This document shows positions 37,249 to 47,967 of a DNA stretch of 64,000 nucleotides, in pieces. The position numbers and the translations under genes were made by a program. The DNA is from Alisma plantago-aquatica (taxonomy: Eukaryota > Streptophyta > Magnoliopsida > Alismatales > Alismataceae). The notes under the pieces are model-generated. The model was not told where the DNA came from, made no database searches, and was given only the letters and a program-made list of their open reading frames with translations. The DNA lies in assembly GCA_963693085.1 (NCBI GenBank), contig OY856409.1, positions 503,831,303-503,895,302 of the forward strand, read 5' to 3'. The first letter of the stretch is position 1. Every line of letters starts with the position of its first letter.

Positions 37249-38129
37249 ATTCAATGAGAGAGAAAATACTTTATAAAAGTCTTTTAATTCCAAACTTATT
37301 GCCACCTTCTCCCCCTTGGTTTCTTGTATACAAAGGCATATATATCCCCAACGTGCTCCCTTCCATTATCCAAGAATAAAGGTAAAAGAAATTAAGCACC
37401 TTAACCCTTATAATATTAATATCCATTTTTGAGTGGAAATTCTTTTTCTTATAATAATGGTGAGTGGAATTTCACCTCCTTAGGATATGCTCGTGCCTTT
37501 GCAAGGCTTAAGATCGTCCACACACATATGAATCCAAACATATTAATTTTGGTTGAAGGTCCTTCAAATTATTTTATTTATTTTTGCATTAAATCGAATT
37601 AGGGTTTCAAGTAGGCTTAAATCTTGATTATTTTAATATCAAGATTATCTCTCCTCCAACTTAATTCAAATGAGGCGCCCCTCTCATTGTATTTTCTCTA
37701 AATTATGTCAAGAAACATTAGGGACCTTATTGAAGTGGTAATTTTCATATTGAGCCCTATGTTTTGGGTAAATTGCACTTTACACCAAAACTAGGTTTTA
37801 ATGCACAAACATTGCTCTACAAGCTTTATCTTGGTGCCCAAGCTTGTGGAAACCATACCACTACATAATATTCATTCTTATGATGTATCAACATCATAGG
37901 AACAAATATTTATGTAACATTTGCAAGTTAACCCCTTAATTTTGGTAATTTGCACATTAGTCCAAAATAAGCGAACATTGCTTCAACATTATTCAATCAT
38001 GACCAAAATTGAAACATAATCTCCTCTTGAGCCTTAATTACTTTTCACCAAATAATATTAAGCATATAACCATATTTATTAATCAAAACTCCTAGGGGTT
38101 AAAGCATAACCCAGGTCAGGGATGTTACA

Positions 38130-38134
38130 GAAAA
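38130..38134. other. Right target-site duplication of element A (GAAAA)
   Basis: Partner of 19333-19337. Confidence 0.92.
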
Positions 38135-39347
38135 GGTACTTACCTAGGGAAAAGATAGCTCTGATAGAGGTTGAAGAAACCTCTAGGGGTGTCCGATCTT
38201 TTTTCCACGGTTCAAGATCATGATTAGGAGCTTCATTGGTACTTCCTTCTTGTATAGATAATTAGGGAGGGAGGTGAAGGTTCTAGAAAACCTAGGTGTT
38301 CTGAAGGTAGTTATGGGGTTTGTAGAGGCGTTTCTATTGCGTAGACCAAAGAAGGAGATGCTTTATATAAGATATATGGTAGTATTTCCTTTCTGCAATT
38401 CATTATATGATTTGCTGATAGATAATGACATTATCCACTATAATCTCTCGTGGTAAATCCATTCATCCACAAGTTTGATTGGACGTGGGGTTTCAAGTGC
38501 CAGGAAGTTGCATGGAGGTCGAGAGAGAAAGAGATAGGGAGAGACTGAAGTGTATGAAAGGAGAAAAAGTTCATGTACTCACAGGGCACTCAGGCATTCG
38601 GGTGGAGAGATGGTATTAACTCGTGTACCTACCTTGGATTGAAGAGTCTTGGTCCAACGAGACTTTGTCCCTCTTTTCTCTCTCTTTTATTTTCTTTTAA
38701 AATAAAACCCAATATAGATAAGTTATTATCTAGTCTACATGCTTGAGTTTTTTTAAAGAAAATTCTCATTAGGAAAATGCTCACATTTTTACCACTTTTC
38801 ATTTGGTTAAATAATAAACATTTATTGTCCTATTAGTTAGCCAAAACTTGGACTCTAAGAAAAATCTAGAAAAATACTTAATTAATTACACAAACCTCAT
38901 ATTATCTTAGAATATTCTAGAATTTCTCCCATCAACTAATAAACCATTTATCTATCAATTAAAATTATCTTAAGTATTTATTATGATTATGAAGTACTCC
39001 ATTCCGAATTTTGTAGCCCAAGGACCCAGATGTAAACCCTAATTAATCCAATTGGGCTTATATTGGTTTTAGGGCCCATGGCCCATTTCCTGGTCTTTTA
39101 AAGGGTCCAAAGTTTAATTCCTCCATAATTTTACTCTTAATTGCATAATTAAGGCTTTGATTATAATAGTATTGGATTTAGCCTCATATTAATGTATGCT
39201 CTCTAATACTTGAATTGAAGACTTATTGTGAGTCTAGGGTTCAAACACATCAACTACAATGCTATTATTATGTTCATTATTCCTTTTCATATATTCAAAT
39301 GACAACTTGAATTATATTTGAAATTCTAAAATTTCGAGGATACTACA
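38135..39347 (-). repeat. Element B 3' LTR, proximal (U3-side) part
   Basis: Continues element B after the A insertion. On the minus strand the LTR starts TGTAGTATCCTCG at 39347. A minus-strand CTTATATAAAG at 38361-38371 is a possible TATA box about 980 bp into the LTR. Confidence 0.7.
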
Positions 39348-39395
39348 TTCACCCACCTTAAAAGGAATTTTGTCTGCAAAATTCAGAATTAATCA
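39348..39395 (-). promoter_or_regulatory. Polypurine tract and pol-end remnant of element B
   Basis: Minus-strand AATTTTGCAGACAAAATTCC, then TTTTAAGGTGGGTGAA, then the LTR start. This parallels the Del/Tekay-type ending (AATTTCGAGGACGAAATTC, a G-rich tract, TGTA). It places B's 3' LTR border and supports a chromovirus-like origin. Confidence 0.65.
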
Positions 39396-40516
39396 AGTTA
39401 AGGTGAATGATAACTCAATTTAGCCTCAATCATTAGGGATAACAACCTTTCTTGAATAGATTTTAGCTAGATTATCTTTAATAACTAAGATTGCTACGAA
39501 AATTTCTCATATTAATGAGGTTGGAACCCAAATTTAATCCTAGGGTATATCCACATCCTCATCCATGTCGTTACATTATCATTTGGTGGTTTCAATTTCA
39601 CTTGGTGATCACATTTTCACCTAGGTTTCAAACCTATTATCATTATTCACTATATTTTCTTAAGAGGGTGAGTAACACCCCCATATCCTAAATTATGCAA
39701 GAATTCAACTAAGGGCATTTATTCTTACATACCGATTTCATGTATCATGTGGCTACCCTTTCTCTACACCCATAATAAGATGAAATAAGAATTTGGCTAA
39801 AGCCCAAATACAAAGTTCATTTCACTCCAAGAGCAAAGATGGTGTATCTACACAAAATTTTATAATTCATTTTTTTGGTTGAACCACCCTTAATAATGAC
39901 TTCAAAACATGGACACATTTTAATTCCACAAAATTTCCTTAGCTTTCATGAACTTAAGGGATACTATTTTTCTCATAATTCTTGAGTTTGTGCACAACTT
40001 CCCTTAAGATTTTATACCAATAATTAATACAAAACTTCTTGTATTCCTTTTATTCACATATAATGTATCATTATCCTTAGACATTCCCATAAGGTCTCTA
40101 GGTCTATAGGTACCTCTGGAGTGTTTTGCTCTTAACCCTGTTGGCCTTATGTATTTGTGGAGTGCCTTTCACATTGACCCCTTGGGCATTTTGTACTCAT
40201 GGAGGTGGCCATTATCCTTACCTCATGGGCCTTGAGTACTCATGGATGACTTCTCCTGACCCCATGGTCCTTACACACTTAGGACATGATCACTCCTGAC
40301 CTCTTAGGTCTTATGCACCTTTAATCATCCCTACTTGACCGTAGGGTTGAATTTAGGCTCTACCCTTCCTAGGTCTTATTGTGATGTCATGGCTTAAATT
40401 TGCTTTATCATATTAGTTACCTCTTGTTCCAGGAGAAGGATCTCTAGTTCATTATATTTCATGACTCATCTTGCTCAAGGGGAGTCTATCACTTAGATTT
40501 CTGTCATATAATTCCT
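39396..40516 (-). other. Noncoding interior of element B
   Basis: AT-rich, no pol or gag motif in any frame. Contains the 40-bp degenerate repeat at 40098-40330. Confidence 0.5.
40098..40330. repeat. Degenerate tandem repeat of about 40 bp
   Basis: About six units sharing CATGGGCCTTATGTACTCATGGA in looser form (key parts GGCCTTATGTA, GTACTCATGGA; near 40098, 40141, 40184, 40225, 40263, 40303). Spacing is 38-43 bases. Confidence 0.6.
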
Positions 40517-40532
40517 TTCCATGTGTTATATT
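40517..40532. other. Left target duplication of the 40.5-42.0 kb LINE
   Basis: TTCCATGTGTTATATT, perfect match to 41993-42008. Confidence 0.95.
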
Positions 40533-41992
40533 GTTTTTTTTTGAAAATGTAATCGCTACTTTATTTATCCATGGGAATAAGAGAGAACAAGGTTCATGAT
40601 CGGTGTGGGAATAGATCCACCCACCGAGCTACTAGCCAAATTGCTTTCTAGATCCAACTTGGCAATGGAATGGGCTACCATATTATAGGACCCACGAGCA
40701 CAAACAAAAGACACCAAACTAAGTGAACTAGCTAAACAAATAATGTCTACAAAAATTAGACATTCTACTAGAAGCATTGAATACAAGGTTGAAACCAAGA
40801 CCAATCAGTTCAACTCAACGAGGACGTTGGCATATTGTTTTTCCTTGATGTTTTGCATGAAAACTAAGAGAGCTAGTGCTTATCCAATATCATCTGAGCC
40901 TAAGAAGTCCCTTCTTTCTATGATAACTTCTAAGACAACACCACTTGAGTCTCACAAAATGCCACCCACACCAATCCCCCCTTGCTTGCCCACTGCAACA
41001 ACTGTATTAATCTTCAAATGATCGTTCAAAGGTGGCTGCCACCTTTCTGGCTGCTCTCAATTGTTCTTTTGGACTTTGGCCTCATGTGTTGAATTCACCA
41101 TACAATAGTAACTAATAATACTTGAGAAGAGTCTTACGAGAGTGCTTCTATCCAGTTCTTTTTCATTGATAATGAAGCTATTTCTCCATTATCAAATGCC
41201 TCACATTACTGCAAATGTGTCATCAACCTCCTCCATAGATAGCTTGTCTGTAAGGTGGAGTAGTTGATCCCCTGGAGGAAGGTTATTGTATGTATAAATG
41301 AGGTTATGTTTCGGTGAGAGATCCCATACCTTTTTTGCCTCCCTACATTTTAAGAGCATGTGTGAGATTGTTTCTTTGTCTTCCTTGTATATTGGAAACA
41401 CTCCATCAACATTGCAATGTCGGTCATATAGCCTTCTAAAGGTGGCCAGGAATCCTGTGCAAATGCACAAGAAAAAGTGTGAAAGTCTTGATGACCATCC
41501 TGACTTCCATACCCAGTTCCAAATCCGCTCATTGAGCGCTGTCCGACCTACCATAAAATCTGTCTTGCCTAGGTGACTGAGCCAATATGTGGATTTTGTG
41601 GTGAAAATACCTCTTGGTTTAGGCCACAATAGGGGGCAATTAGCAAGCCGTCTGGAACTTAAAGGTGTGCTCTTTATTTTCTGTCAGATACACAGTGGAA
41701 ACAATGGGTTGATGGTCTCTTCATCCCGTTCAGATGTTCTGATGATTATCAACTCACTCACTTGGCAGGGCATATGTGGTGTCTCCAAGCATCATATACG
41801 CATGTCCTCAGTATAGTTGTATATCCACCAATTCGTCAACAAGTCGATCTCTATACCATCACCTACTCACCAACTCAAGCCTTCCAGGATTACTGACTTG
41901 GCTCCCTAGATGCTCCTCCACATATACCTTGGATTGTGACATCTTGTAGAATGCATAATAAAAGTCCTCAGGAAGTGTTTGAGCGCTATACG
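40533..41992 (-). mobile_element. LINE, 5' truncated (1.46 kb), in element B interior
   Basis: A minus-strand insertion with a perfect 16-bp target duplication and a T-run at 40534-40542 (A-tail on the minus strand). It contains only the C-terminal half of ORF2, the usual result of incomplete reverse transcription. Confidence 0.95.
40565..41900 (-). pseudogene. LINE ORF2 C-terminus: zf-RVT and RNase H
   Basis: Minus strand. The segment before zf-RVT has PRGIFTTKSTYWLSHLG; zf-RVT is at about 41629-41201 (NWVWKSGWSSRLSHFF, FRRLYDRHCNVDGVFP, ETISHMLLKCREAKKVWD). An RNase H domain follows with GGIGVGGILWDSSGVVL near 40950 and NMVAHSIAKLDLES near 40650, the usual C-terminal signature. Stops and frameshifts separate the parts. 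The order matches the LINE at 1-1688, and both carry RNase H, unlike the LINE at 44585-49357, where I see none. Plus-strand ORFs here (40743-41021, 41298-41576) are antisense shadows. Confidence 0.85.
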
Positions 41993-42008
41993 TTCCATGT
42001 GTTATATT
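41993..42008. other. Right target duplication of the 40.5-42.0 kb LINE
   Basis: TTCCATGTGTTATATT, partner of 40517-40532. Confidence 0.95.
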
Positions 42009-42410
42009 TCATTAAACATTCTTAACTAAATTTTTATTCTTATGTATCTATACATCCAAGGTTATTAAGGAAAACTCACACCTCTTCTTTTCCAGACTTG
42101 GTGGTAGTAGGGATTATGCACCTTAGATGCATGATTATTTCTTTAAATGAAACTTAATTTCCATTAAATATTTACACTAGAATTTCTATCATCAATGTTT
42201 CCACATTAAATATTAGTTGAAGTTACATATTCCAATATTTTTAAGGAAAAAAACATTAAGACTAGGTAGGGTTAAGTTCCTTCCATGCCTTATACCTATG
42301 ACATCCCATCATATCCCATCTTCTAGGGTTAGGTCCTATGAGGATGTCCAATGTTACTTAAGATTTTCAAAATCTAACACAGGGCGGTGCATCTCATCCT
42401 TCTAGGGAAG
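42009..42410. other. Element B interior between LINE and MITE
   Basis: Noncoding; nothing recognised. Confidence 0.4.
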
Positions 42411-42418
42411 TTCCTAAC
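42411..42418. other. Left target duplication of the hAT-like MITE
   Basis: TTCCTAAC, against GTCCTAAC at 43130-43137 (7 of 8). Confidence 0.8.
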
Positions 42419-43129
42419 TAGGGGTGTAAATGGTGCAGGTACGGTGTGGGTCTAGCATACCCATACCCATTTCATTTAATGGTTCCAATTCTGATTGTAG
42501 ACCCACACCATACCCATACCCGTAATAATGGTAGGTATGTGGTGTGGATATGTGGGTAATTAGTTATATATACAACATCATATGCTTATGTATGAAAAAT
42601 TATTACCATGTTCTATATATTTTTAATACAACAAGATATTGCTATTATGTGGGATATTAACATACCATAGTCATTCCAAATAATGTAACTGTGTACATTG
42701 AAGAGTAGTTGAGTTAATTTGTTACATATTTGTAGTCATTGTAATAGTGTTTCAATTATGTAGCATATCATGTCAATATTTTGATTTTAAGTTTACATGT
42801 GTTGCTCATGATTATAATTAGAATAGTTATCTCAACTAGTTGACTACTCTCAATCTTATTATAACTAGAGTAGAACATAATCTCATGCATTATATTAGTT
42901 AGACTAGTAAAGTATGATATAAATAACATATTAAGTAGTTATATATGTATGGAGGGTACACAGGTCTAGTGGGTCTTGTTCCAAGTATAAACATTAGTGG
43001 ACCCACTTATATGCATGCCTTAGGATATGAGGGTCCGCAGTATGCGAGTAAATTTTTTTAGACATGACATGTTTTAAAGGGTCCGTATGTGTGGGTCTGT
43101 GGGCCTACCCGTATCCATTTACAACCCTA
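42419..43129. mobile_element. hAT-like MITE, 711 bp
   Basis: Terminal inverted repeats TAGGGGTGTAAATGG and CCATTTACAACCCTA with an 8-bp target duplication are the signature of hAT elements. Subterminal regions carry repeated ACCCATACCC / GGGTATGTGGG-like motifs (about 42458-42550 and 43030-43110), plausible transposase-binding sites. No transposase is encoded, so it is non-autonomous. It sits in the noncoding interior of element B. Confidence 0.85.
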
Positions 43130-43137
43130 GTCCTAAC
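43130..43137. other. Right target duplication of the hAT-like MITE
   Basis: GTCCTAAC, partner of 42411-42418. Confidence 0.8.
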
Positions 43138-44117
43138 CTAGGGTGTCTTCTTGACTTCTAGGAGGATGTTAAAGCTTGCTAGCCACAACCTGGACCCCAT
43201 GGGTTTAGGGTTATGCCTCCCCCATAAGTGTTTTCCCATTCTTGGGTGGACCCACCCCAAGTCAAGACACCATTCCAAAGTATGAACCAAAGGTCTTATA
43301 GTTTACACTATGTAATTATTAATTTTCTATGTTTCATATACATATTCAAAATCTTTTTGTGAATCATATTTGCATTAATCCACATACTTGCATGCATGGG
43401 AAACTAGGATATCTAATTCCTTATACACAAAATAGAATTACCAAATCCCGATTGAGTGTTCTCTTTCCGTTACCCCTAGTTAGGGTTTGTTTGGATGTGG
43501 TTATTATTTCACCCACACTATTTCCATTTTCCAAGATTAGGGTTTAGGTTTAGGGTTAGGAACTACACCCACTATCTCAGGGTTTTGGATATCCTTCAAC
43601 CCACTAAGGTTTTCATACCCTACTGGATTATCCCAACCCAAGTCCTTTGTGGATGATTAGGTTTATCCAAACTTATATCTTTCTAGGATTGACCCTCATT
43701 AGAGGGACATCCACTACATGTCACATATTTCACATTTATTTCCCTAATTAGCATTACTTTTTAATTGTTAGAGGATTCCTTAATCCTACTTCTTCTCAAA
43801 ACACTAACTTGAGATGACGAGGGGAGTTCATTTTAGGGTTTCTCAAGAAAAGAGATGAGAAGTGGAAGAAATTAGATATGAGAAAACTTAGAGGAAACAT
43901 TACTCTAGGAAAACCATGGTTTCTGTCCATGCATGTATCATATTGGCCAACGGAGTCCCCATATACCAACATAATGGCACGGGGGGAAATATTGCCAACC
44001 TCCAAGCCGCTATCCTTTCTAGACACCATTACACTTATGTTATGCCGTAGTAATTTTCCTTATATATCTACATATTATTTGGAACTATGGACTATTAAAT
44101 ATTATTTGAAAAATCTA
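43138..44117 (-). other. Leader-side interior of element B
   Basis: The stretch next to the primer site should hold gag. The only frame, 44029 to 43796 on the minus strand (77 residues), has no gag or zinc-knuckle motif. Noncoding as far as I can see. Confidence 0.45.
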
Positions 44118-44130
44118 GGCTCTAATACCA
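44118..44130 (-). promoter_or_regulatory. Primer-binding site of element B (variant)
   Basis: Minus-strand TGGTATTAGAGCC, two bases inside the LTR border at 44133. It differs from the initiator-Met primer site TGGTATCAGAGCC by one C-to-T change. It fixes B's orientation and shows 44133 onward is the 5' LTR. Confidence 0.8.
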
Positions 44131-44132
44131 AA

Positions 44133-44584
44133 TGTAATGACCTTTAACTATGAGCATCCCCCAAGTATGAGAGACCTAGAATATAAGGATCATTACCCAA
44201 ATTTTGTAGTATTATATATAATAAATAATAAACAATAGTAAATAATTTTCATTAATTGAACTTAAATGAATACATATATTTGAATAATACTTCTCAAAGG
44301 AGTTACACAAATATTTTAAAATGAGAACTAACATATATTGAGAAGAAGTACTACATCTATATCCTCCTTGGCATAGCTTTAACATCTTCATTAGATTTCA
44401 TCTTTATCTTCATATCCTTGTATCATGTGTATCGACTACCTAAAATCCCAACAAACAAAATGCAGTAAGCATATTTCTATACTAATATGTGGGTTCATCT
44501 AAAATGTCACATGTACATATATATTAAAGAATCATTTAATGGCACATATGAACTTGTATTTTCATTATATATCCTAACCCTATT
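44133..44584 (-). repeat. Element B 5' LTR, first part
   Basis: TGTAATGACC on the plus strand starts the match to 17403-17849. Interrupted at 44585 by a LINE; it resumes at 49373. Confidence 0.8.
44570..44584. other. Left target duplication of the 44.6-49.4 kb LINE
   Basis: TATCCTAACCCTATT, perfect match to 49358-49372. The corresponding sequence at 17846-17860 is a single diverged copy. Confidence 0.95.
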
Positions 44585-44879
44585 TTTTTTTGGAAATTTG
44601 GGTAAGTATATTCCAAAAACCCTGGGAGTGGGACAAAGTTACAAGCCACACCCTAACATGTGACTACAAAAGCCTAAGAATTGGTTACAATAGATCCCAA
44701 TTCCTAGCAATAATAGGAGTTACATCAATACATGATTTAAAATTACAATGCATTTTCTTGATCTCTAGGGAAACTGGTTTAAAATCTCAACATAATCAGA
44801 AGAACCACCATTATGTAGTCTCCTATTGCACTCAGACCAAAGTAAGTGGACAACACCAGTAATTTCCCAAAGTTAAATG

Positions 44880-47800
44880 ATTCTGGAAAGTTTAGACCTG
44901 TTGTCAAGATCAGCTAGACATCTGTATAAAGAATAGGAGGACCTGATTCTGAGTTTAAGCTGTGCTCGACCACAAATGTATCTCCGAAATGTGCAACCTT
45001 CAAAAAGATGAGCAACCTAGTCCATATGCTGGCCGCACATCAAGCAAGCTGGGATAGGGGAACCCGACAATGAGCTAATCTTCTCCAAGGTTGGAAGGAC
45101 ATTCGTAAGAGCTCTGAAGGTTGTGAGGCTCCACCAAGGATAGTTCTTGGAGATCCAAAGGCTCTCATAAGCCTTGTCATGTGGGCACTTTTGAAGAACA
45201 TTGTCCCAGAGATCCTTGTCCACCATCAGTGAGAAAGATGGCCAAAGAAATAACATGTATTTTTAGCAAGTAGAGCCACACAAAGAATTAGTATCTAAGG
45301 AATCACCATATCTACAAGATAACCATGAGCCCCAGATGCTTTGTGATTGAGTGAATCTCTTGATGCGTCGCAATGTATGGTAATCAGTTAGTTCATCAAG
45401 TCTCTTGAGACCAAGACCACCCTCATTAGTTGGATAGGCCAGTCGTGACCAACTAGAGGGGTGTGTAGAGCTACCCCACAAGAAATTGGAAAGCAACAAC
45501 TCCATTCTACGCAACACAACTGGGGGAATGTCACCCATCCACATCCAATAGCTAATCAAACCCATGGCACAATGTTTAACGAGAACAAGATGACATGCCA
45601 TAGAAATTTTAGATCCCGACCATCTCTGTATCATGTCTCTTAACTTGTCCAAACATTCATGAAAATGACGTGTCCTGAGATTTCCACCAGCCATCGGAAA
45701 ACCAAGGTACTTGGTAGGCTAGGTACCTTGCTGAATTCCCAAACAATGGAGCAATGCATCCTTATTGCAGCAAGAAGAAAATAGATAAATATGAGTCTTA
45801 TTAGGATTGCATTTCATACCTGAGATAGTACCAAACTCAAGTAGAAGCTGCTTGAGATTTGTAAGACTACGCATGCACCCTTCTGAGAAGATAAGAACAT
45901 CATCTACAAATAAAAGATGGCTAAGTGCCTTGGTCCTGTTGATAGGATAGCTTCTAATAAGTTTGTTTTCATGTGCGTCCGTAAGACATCTGCTGAATCC
46001 TTCCATGCCCCGTGCAAATAGCAAGGGTGATAATGGATCGCCTTGTCTACAGTCATTGGAACTTTTGAAGAAGCCAACCAAAGAACCATTCAGTAAAAGA
46101 GAGAAGGATGGAGTTTCCACACATTGATTCATTATAGAAATAAACTTCTCAGTGAAACCAAGACCAACAAGACACTCCTATAAGTAAGGCCATCAAACTA
46201 AATCAAAGGCCTTGCTGATATCCAACTTGATGCAAGTGGCTGGAGGGCTATTATTTCAGTTGAATTTAAGTGTAAACTCGGCCGCAAGGAGAGAGAAATC
46301 CTCTATACTTCAACCTTTAACAAAAGTACCTTGTTAAGGAGAAATGATATTAGGCAAAAGAAGAGCTAACCTCCATGAGATGACTTTGGCAATGATTTTA
46401 TAGAGCATCGAGCAGTAAGAAATAGGCTAAAAATCAGCTGGAGACGAGACTATGTCCTTCTTGGGAATGAGAGCAAGGAAAACATGGTTAACTTGTCTAA
46501 CCATGTGTCCACCTTCGAACGACCATTGGTCAGCCTTAAGTAGATCATCACAAATGATGTTCTAGTTCTCCCTATATAAAAAGCTATTGAAGCCATAAAG
46601 ACCCAGGCTTTTATGGGGTCCTATGCTCCATACAACATCCTGAACCTCTTTCAAACTCAGTATAGAACACAACACCTCATTATCATTTTTAGAAACTAGA
46701 GGAACCCAATATGGGATACAAGCACCGATTGCTTCATGAGATTGGTTGTAGAGCTGTTAAAAAAACTATAAAGTATCATCAACAATGGCATCATTATCAT
46801 GCAAAAGATTGCCTTGTGAGTCAAATATCTCTGTAATAGAATTGATAGCATCTCTTCATTTAACAATGGTATGATAGACTTTAGTGTTCCTATTACCATT
46901 AGTGAGCCATTCCATCCTGCTGCGTTTCCAATAGTAAACCTCTTCTGCCTTTAGAAGCACATCCAATCTCTCGAGAGTTTGTTTTTCAGCATAGATAAGA
47001 TCAGGATCCAGTGAGCTTCTTCTAATCACAACTGAGATATCATTAAGCTCCATTCTTTCTCTAGAGATGAGGTTCTTGAGATCGACATATTGTTTAGACC
47101 ATGTCTTCAACTTATCCTTGACAATTTTGAGTTTTTGAAAGAATTGAAAGAGTGGATTACCATTAATATCAATAGACCAAGATTCTTTAATAATATCCCG
47201 ACAACCCTCCCGTTCCATCCAGAAGTTGAGAAACCTAAAATATTTCTTCTTGAAAGTGATGGACCTCATATTGACGTTTAAGCACAATGATCAGAATAAT
47301 TGCAAGTAATGAACTTGGTTTTGGAACCAGGGAATTTAGACAACCAGACATCATTGACAAAGGCTCTGTCAAGCTTGCACACAACTCTTTTAGCAACACC
47401 TTGTTTATTATGCCAAGTATAGACCTATGTACCAATGATAGGTAGTTTAGTGAGACCTGCATTATCTAAGGCAACATTGAATGAGCTAAGGACGGTTGAG
47501 GGAACTTCATGACCACCCACCTTATCCTCTTGCTTTCTGATGTTATTGAAATCACTAGTGATGAGACAAGCTTCATCAATGTTAACAACAATTCTCTCCA
47601 AAGTATTCCATAGAATAGAATGATCAGCCACATAATTCCTTGCATAGATAGCCGTAAGATGGATAGTAAGGCCTCCTTTATTTAGACACTTCATGGTGAT
47701 CTGTTGATCATCCATTTCAGACATAATAGTATCCCAACAGTTAGGATTCCAACCTATATAGATACAACCATTAGGATCATGTAGATGATTAGAAACCCAT

Positions 47801-47967
47801 GTCCAACCTTTAGGGAACATATAATCAGACGTGTGAGTCATATGAGACTTGATTTTAGATTCAACAATGATTGCAATAGTAGCTTTGTTTTCAAGGATGG
47901 TTCTCCTTACTTTTCTCTTTTTACATGGCTTCCCTGAGCCATGAACGTTGGTCATGATAAAGGTCAT
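44880..47967 (-). pseudogene. LINE ORF2: APE endonuclease, reverse transcriptase, zf-RVT
   Basis: Starts ATG at 47967, overlapping the ORF1 stop by ATGA. The APE-type endonuclease (47967 to about 47280) has the NVHGSGKP start, IVESKI (metal-binding Glu), YARN, SDFNNI and, after a frame change, YSDHC (catalytic Asp-His). RT follows with LIPKK, KLDISKAFDLV near 46235, QGDPLSPLLF near 46040, the active site FVDD near 45900 (family usually FADD) and LSNFLWG near 45500. The zf-RVT segment (45256 to about 44930) has WWSLTTFRALTNVLPT and CLMCGQHMD. No RNase H was found. The enzyme would nick target DNA and reverse transcribe LINE RNA. At least six stops or frameshifts interrupt it. Confidence 0.92.

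Larger units (their letters stand above)
19338..38129 (-). mobile_element. Element A: giant-LTR, gene-poor Ty3/gypsy-type retrotransposon (18.8 kb)
   Basis: Two direct repeats, 19338-29096 and 31376-38129, begin TGTGGCATCC and end GGGATGTTACA on the plus strand and are flanked by GAAAA duplications. The right copy is 6754 bp; the left copy is the same sequence plus two later insertions (about 2071 and 903 bp net). The minus-strand primer site at 31358-31369 fixes orientation. The interior is only 2279 bp and holds a gag remnant with two zinc knuckles and otherwise no coding sequence; the end before the 3' LTR retains a trace of a Del/Tekay-like pol terminus. Such an element needs pol and capsid in trans. 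It resembles the LARD concept (large LTRs, little coding), but the LTRs are longer than the roughly 4.5 kb usual for LARDs and the interior is shorter. The two LTRs differ by a few substitutions per hundred bases by eye, so the insertion is fairly old. Confidence 0.92.
31376..38129 (-). repeat. 5' LTR of element A (6754 bp, uninterrupted)
   Basis: Starts (minus sense) TGTAACATCCC at 38129 and ends GGATGCCACA at 31376. Same layout as the left LTR without the two retroposed insertions. It contains the telobox cluster at 34340-34830 and the dyad array at 35150-36740. No open frame of recognisable content. Confidence 0.92.

Noticed and set aside
19338..38129. Segmental duplication of about 7 kb
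   Set aside because: TG...CA ends, GAAAA target duplications, a primer site and a polypurine remnant show the repeats are LTRs of one element.
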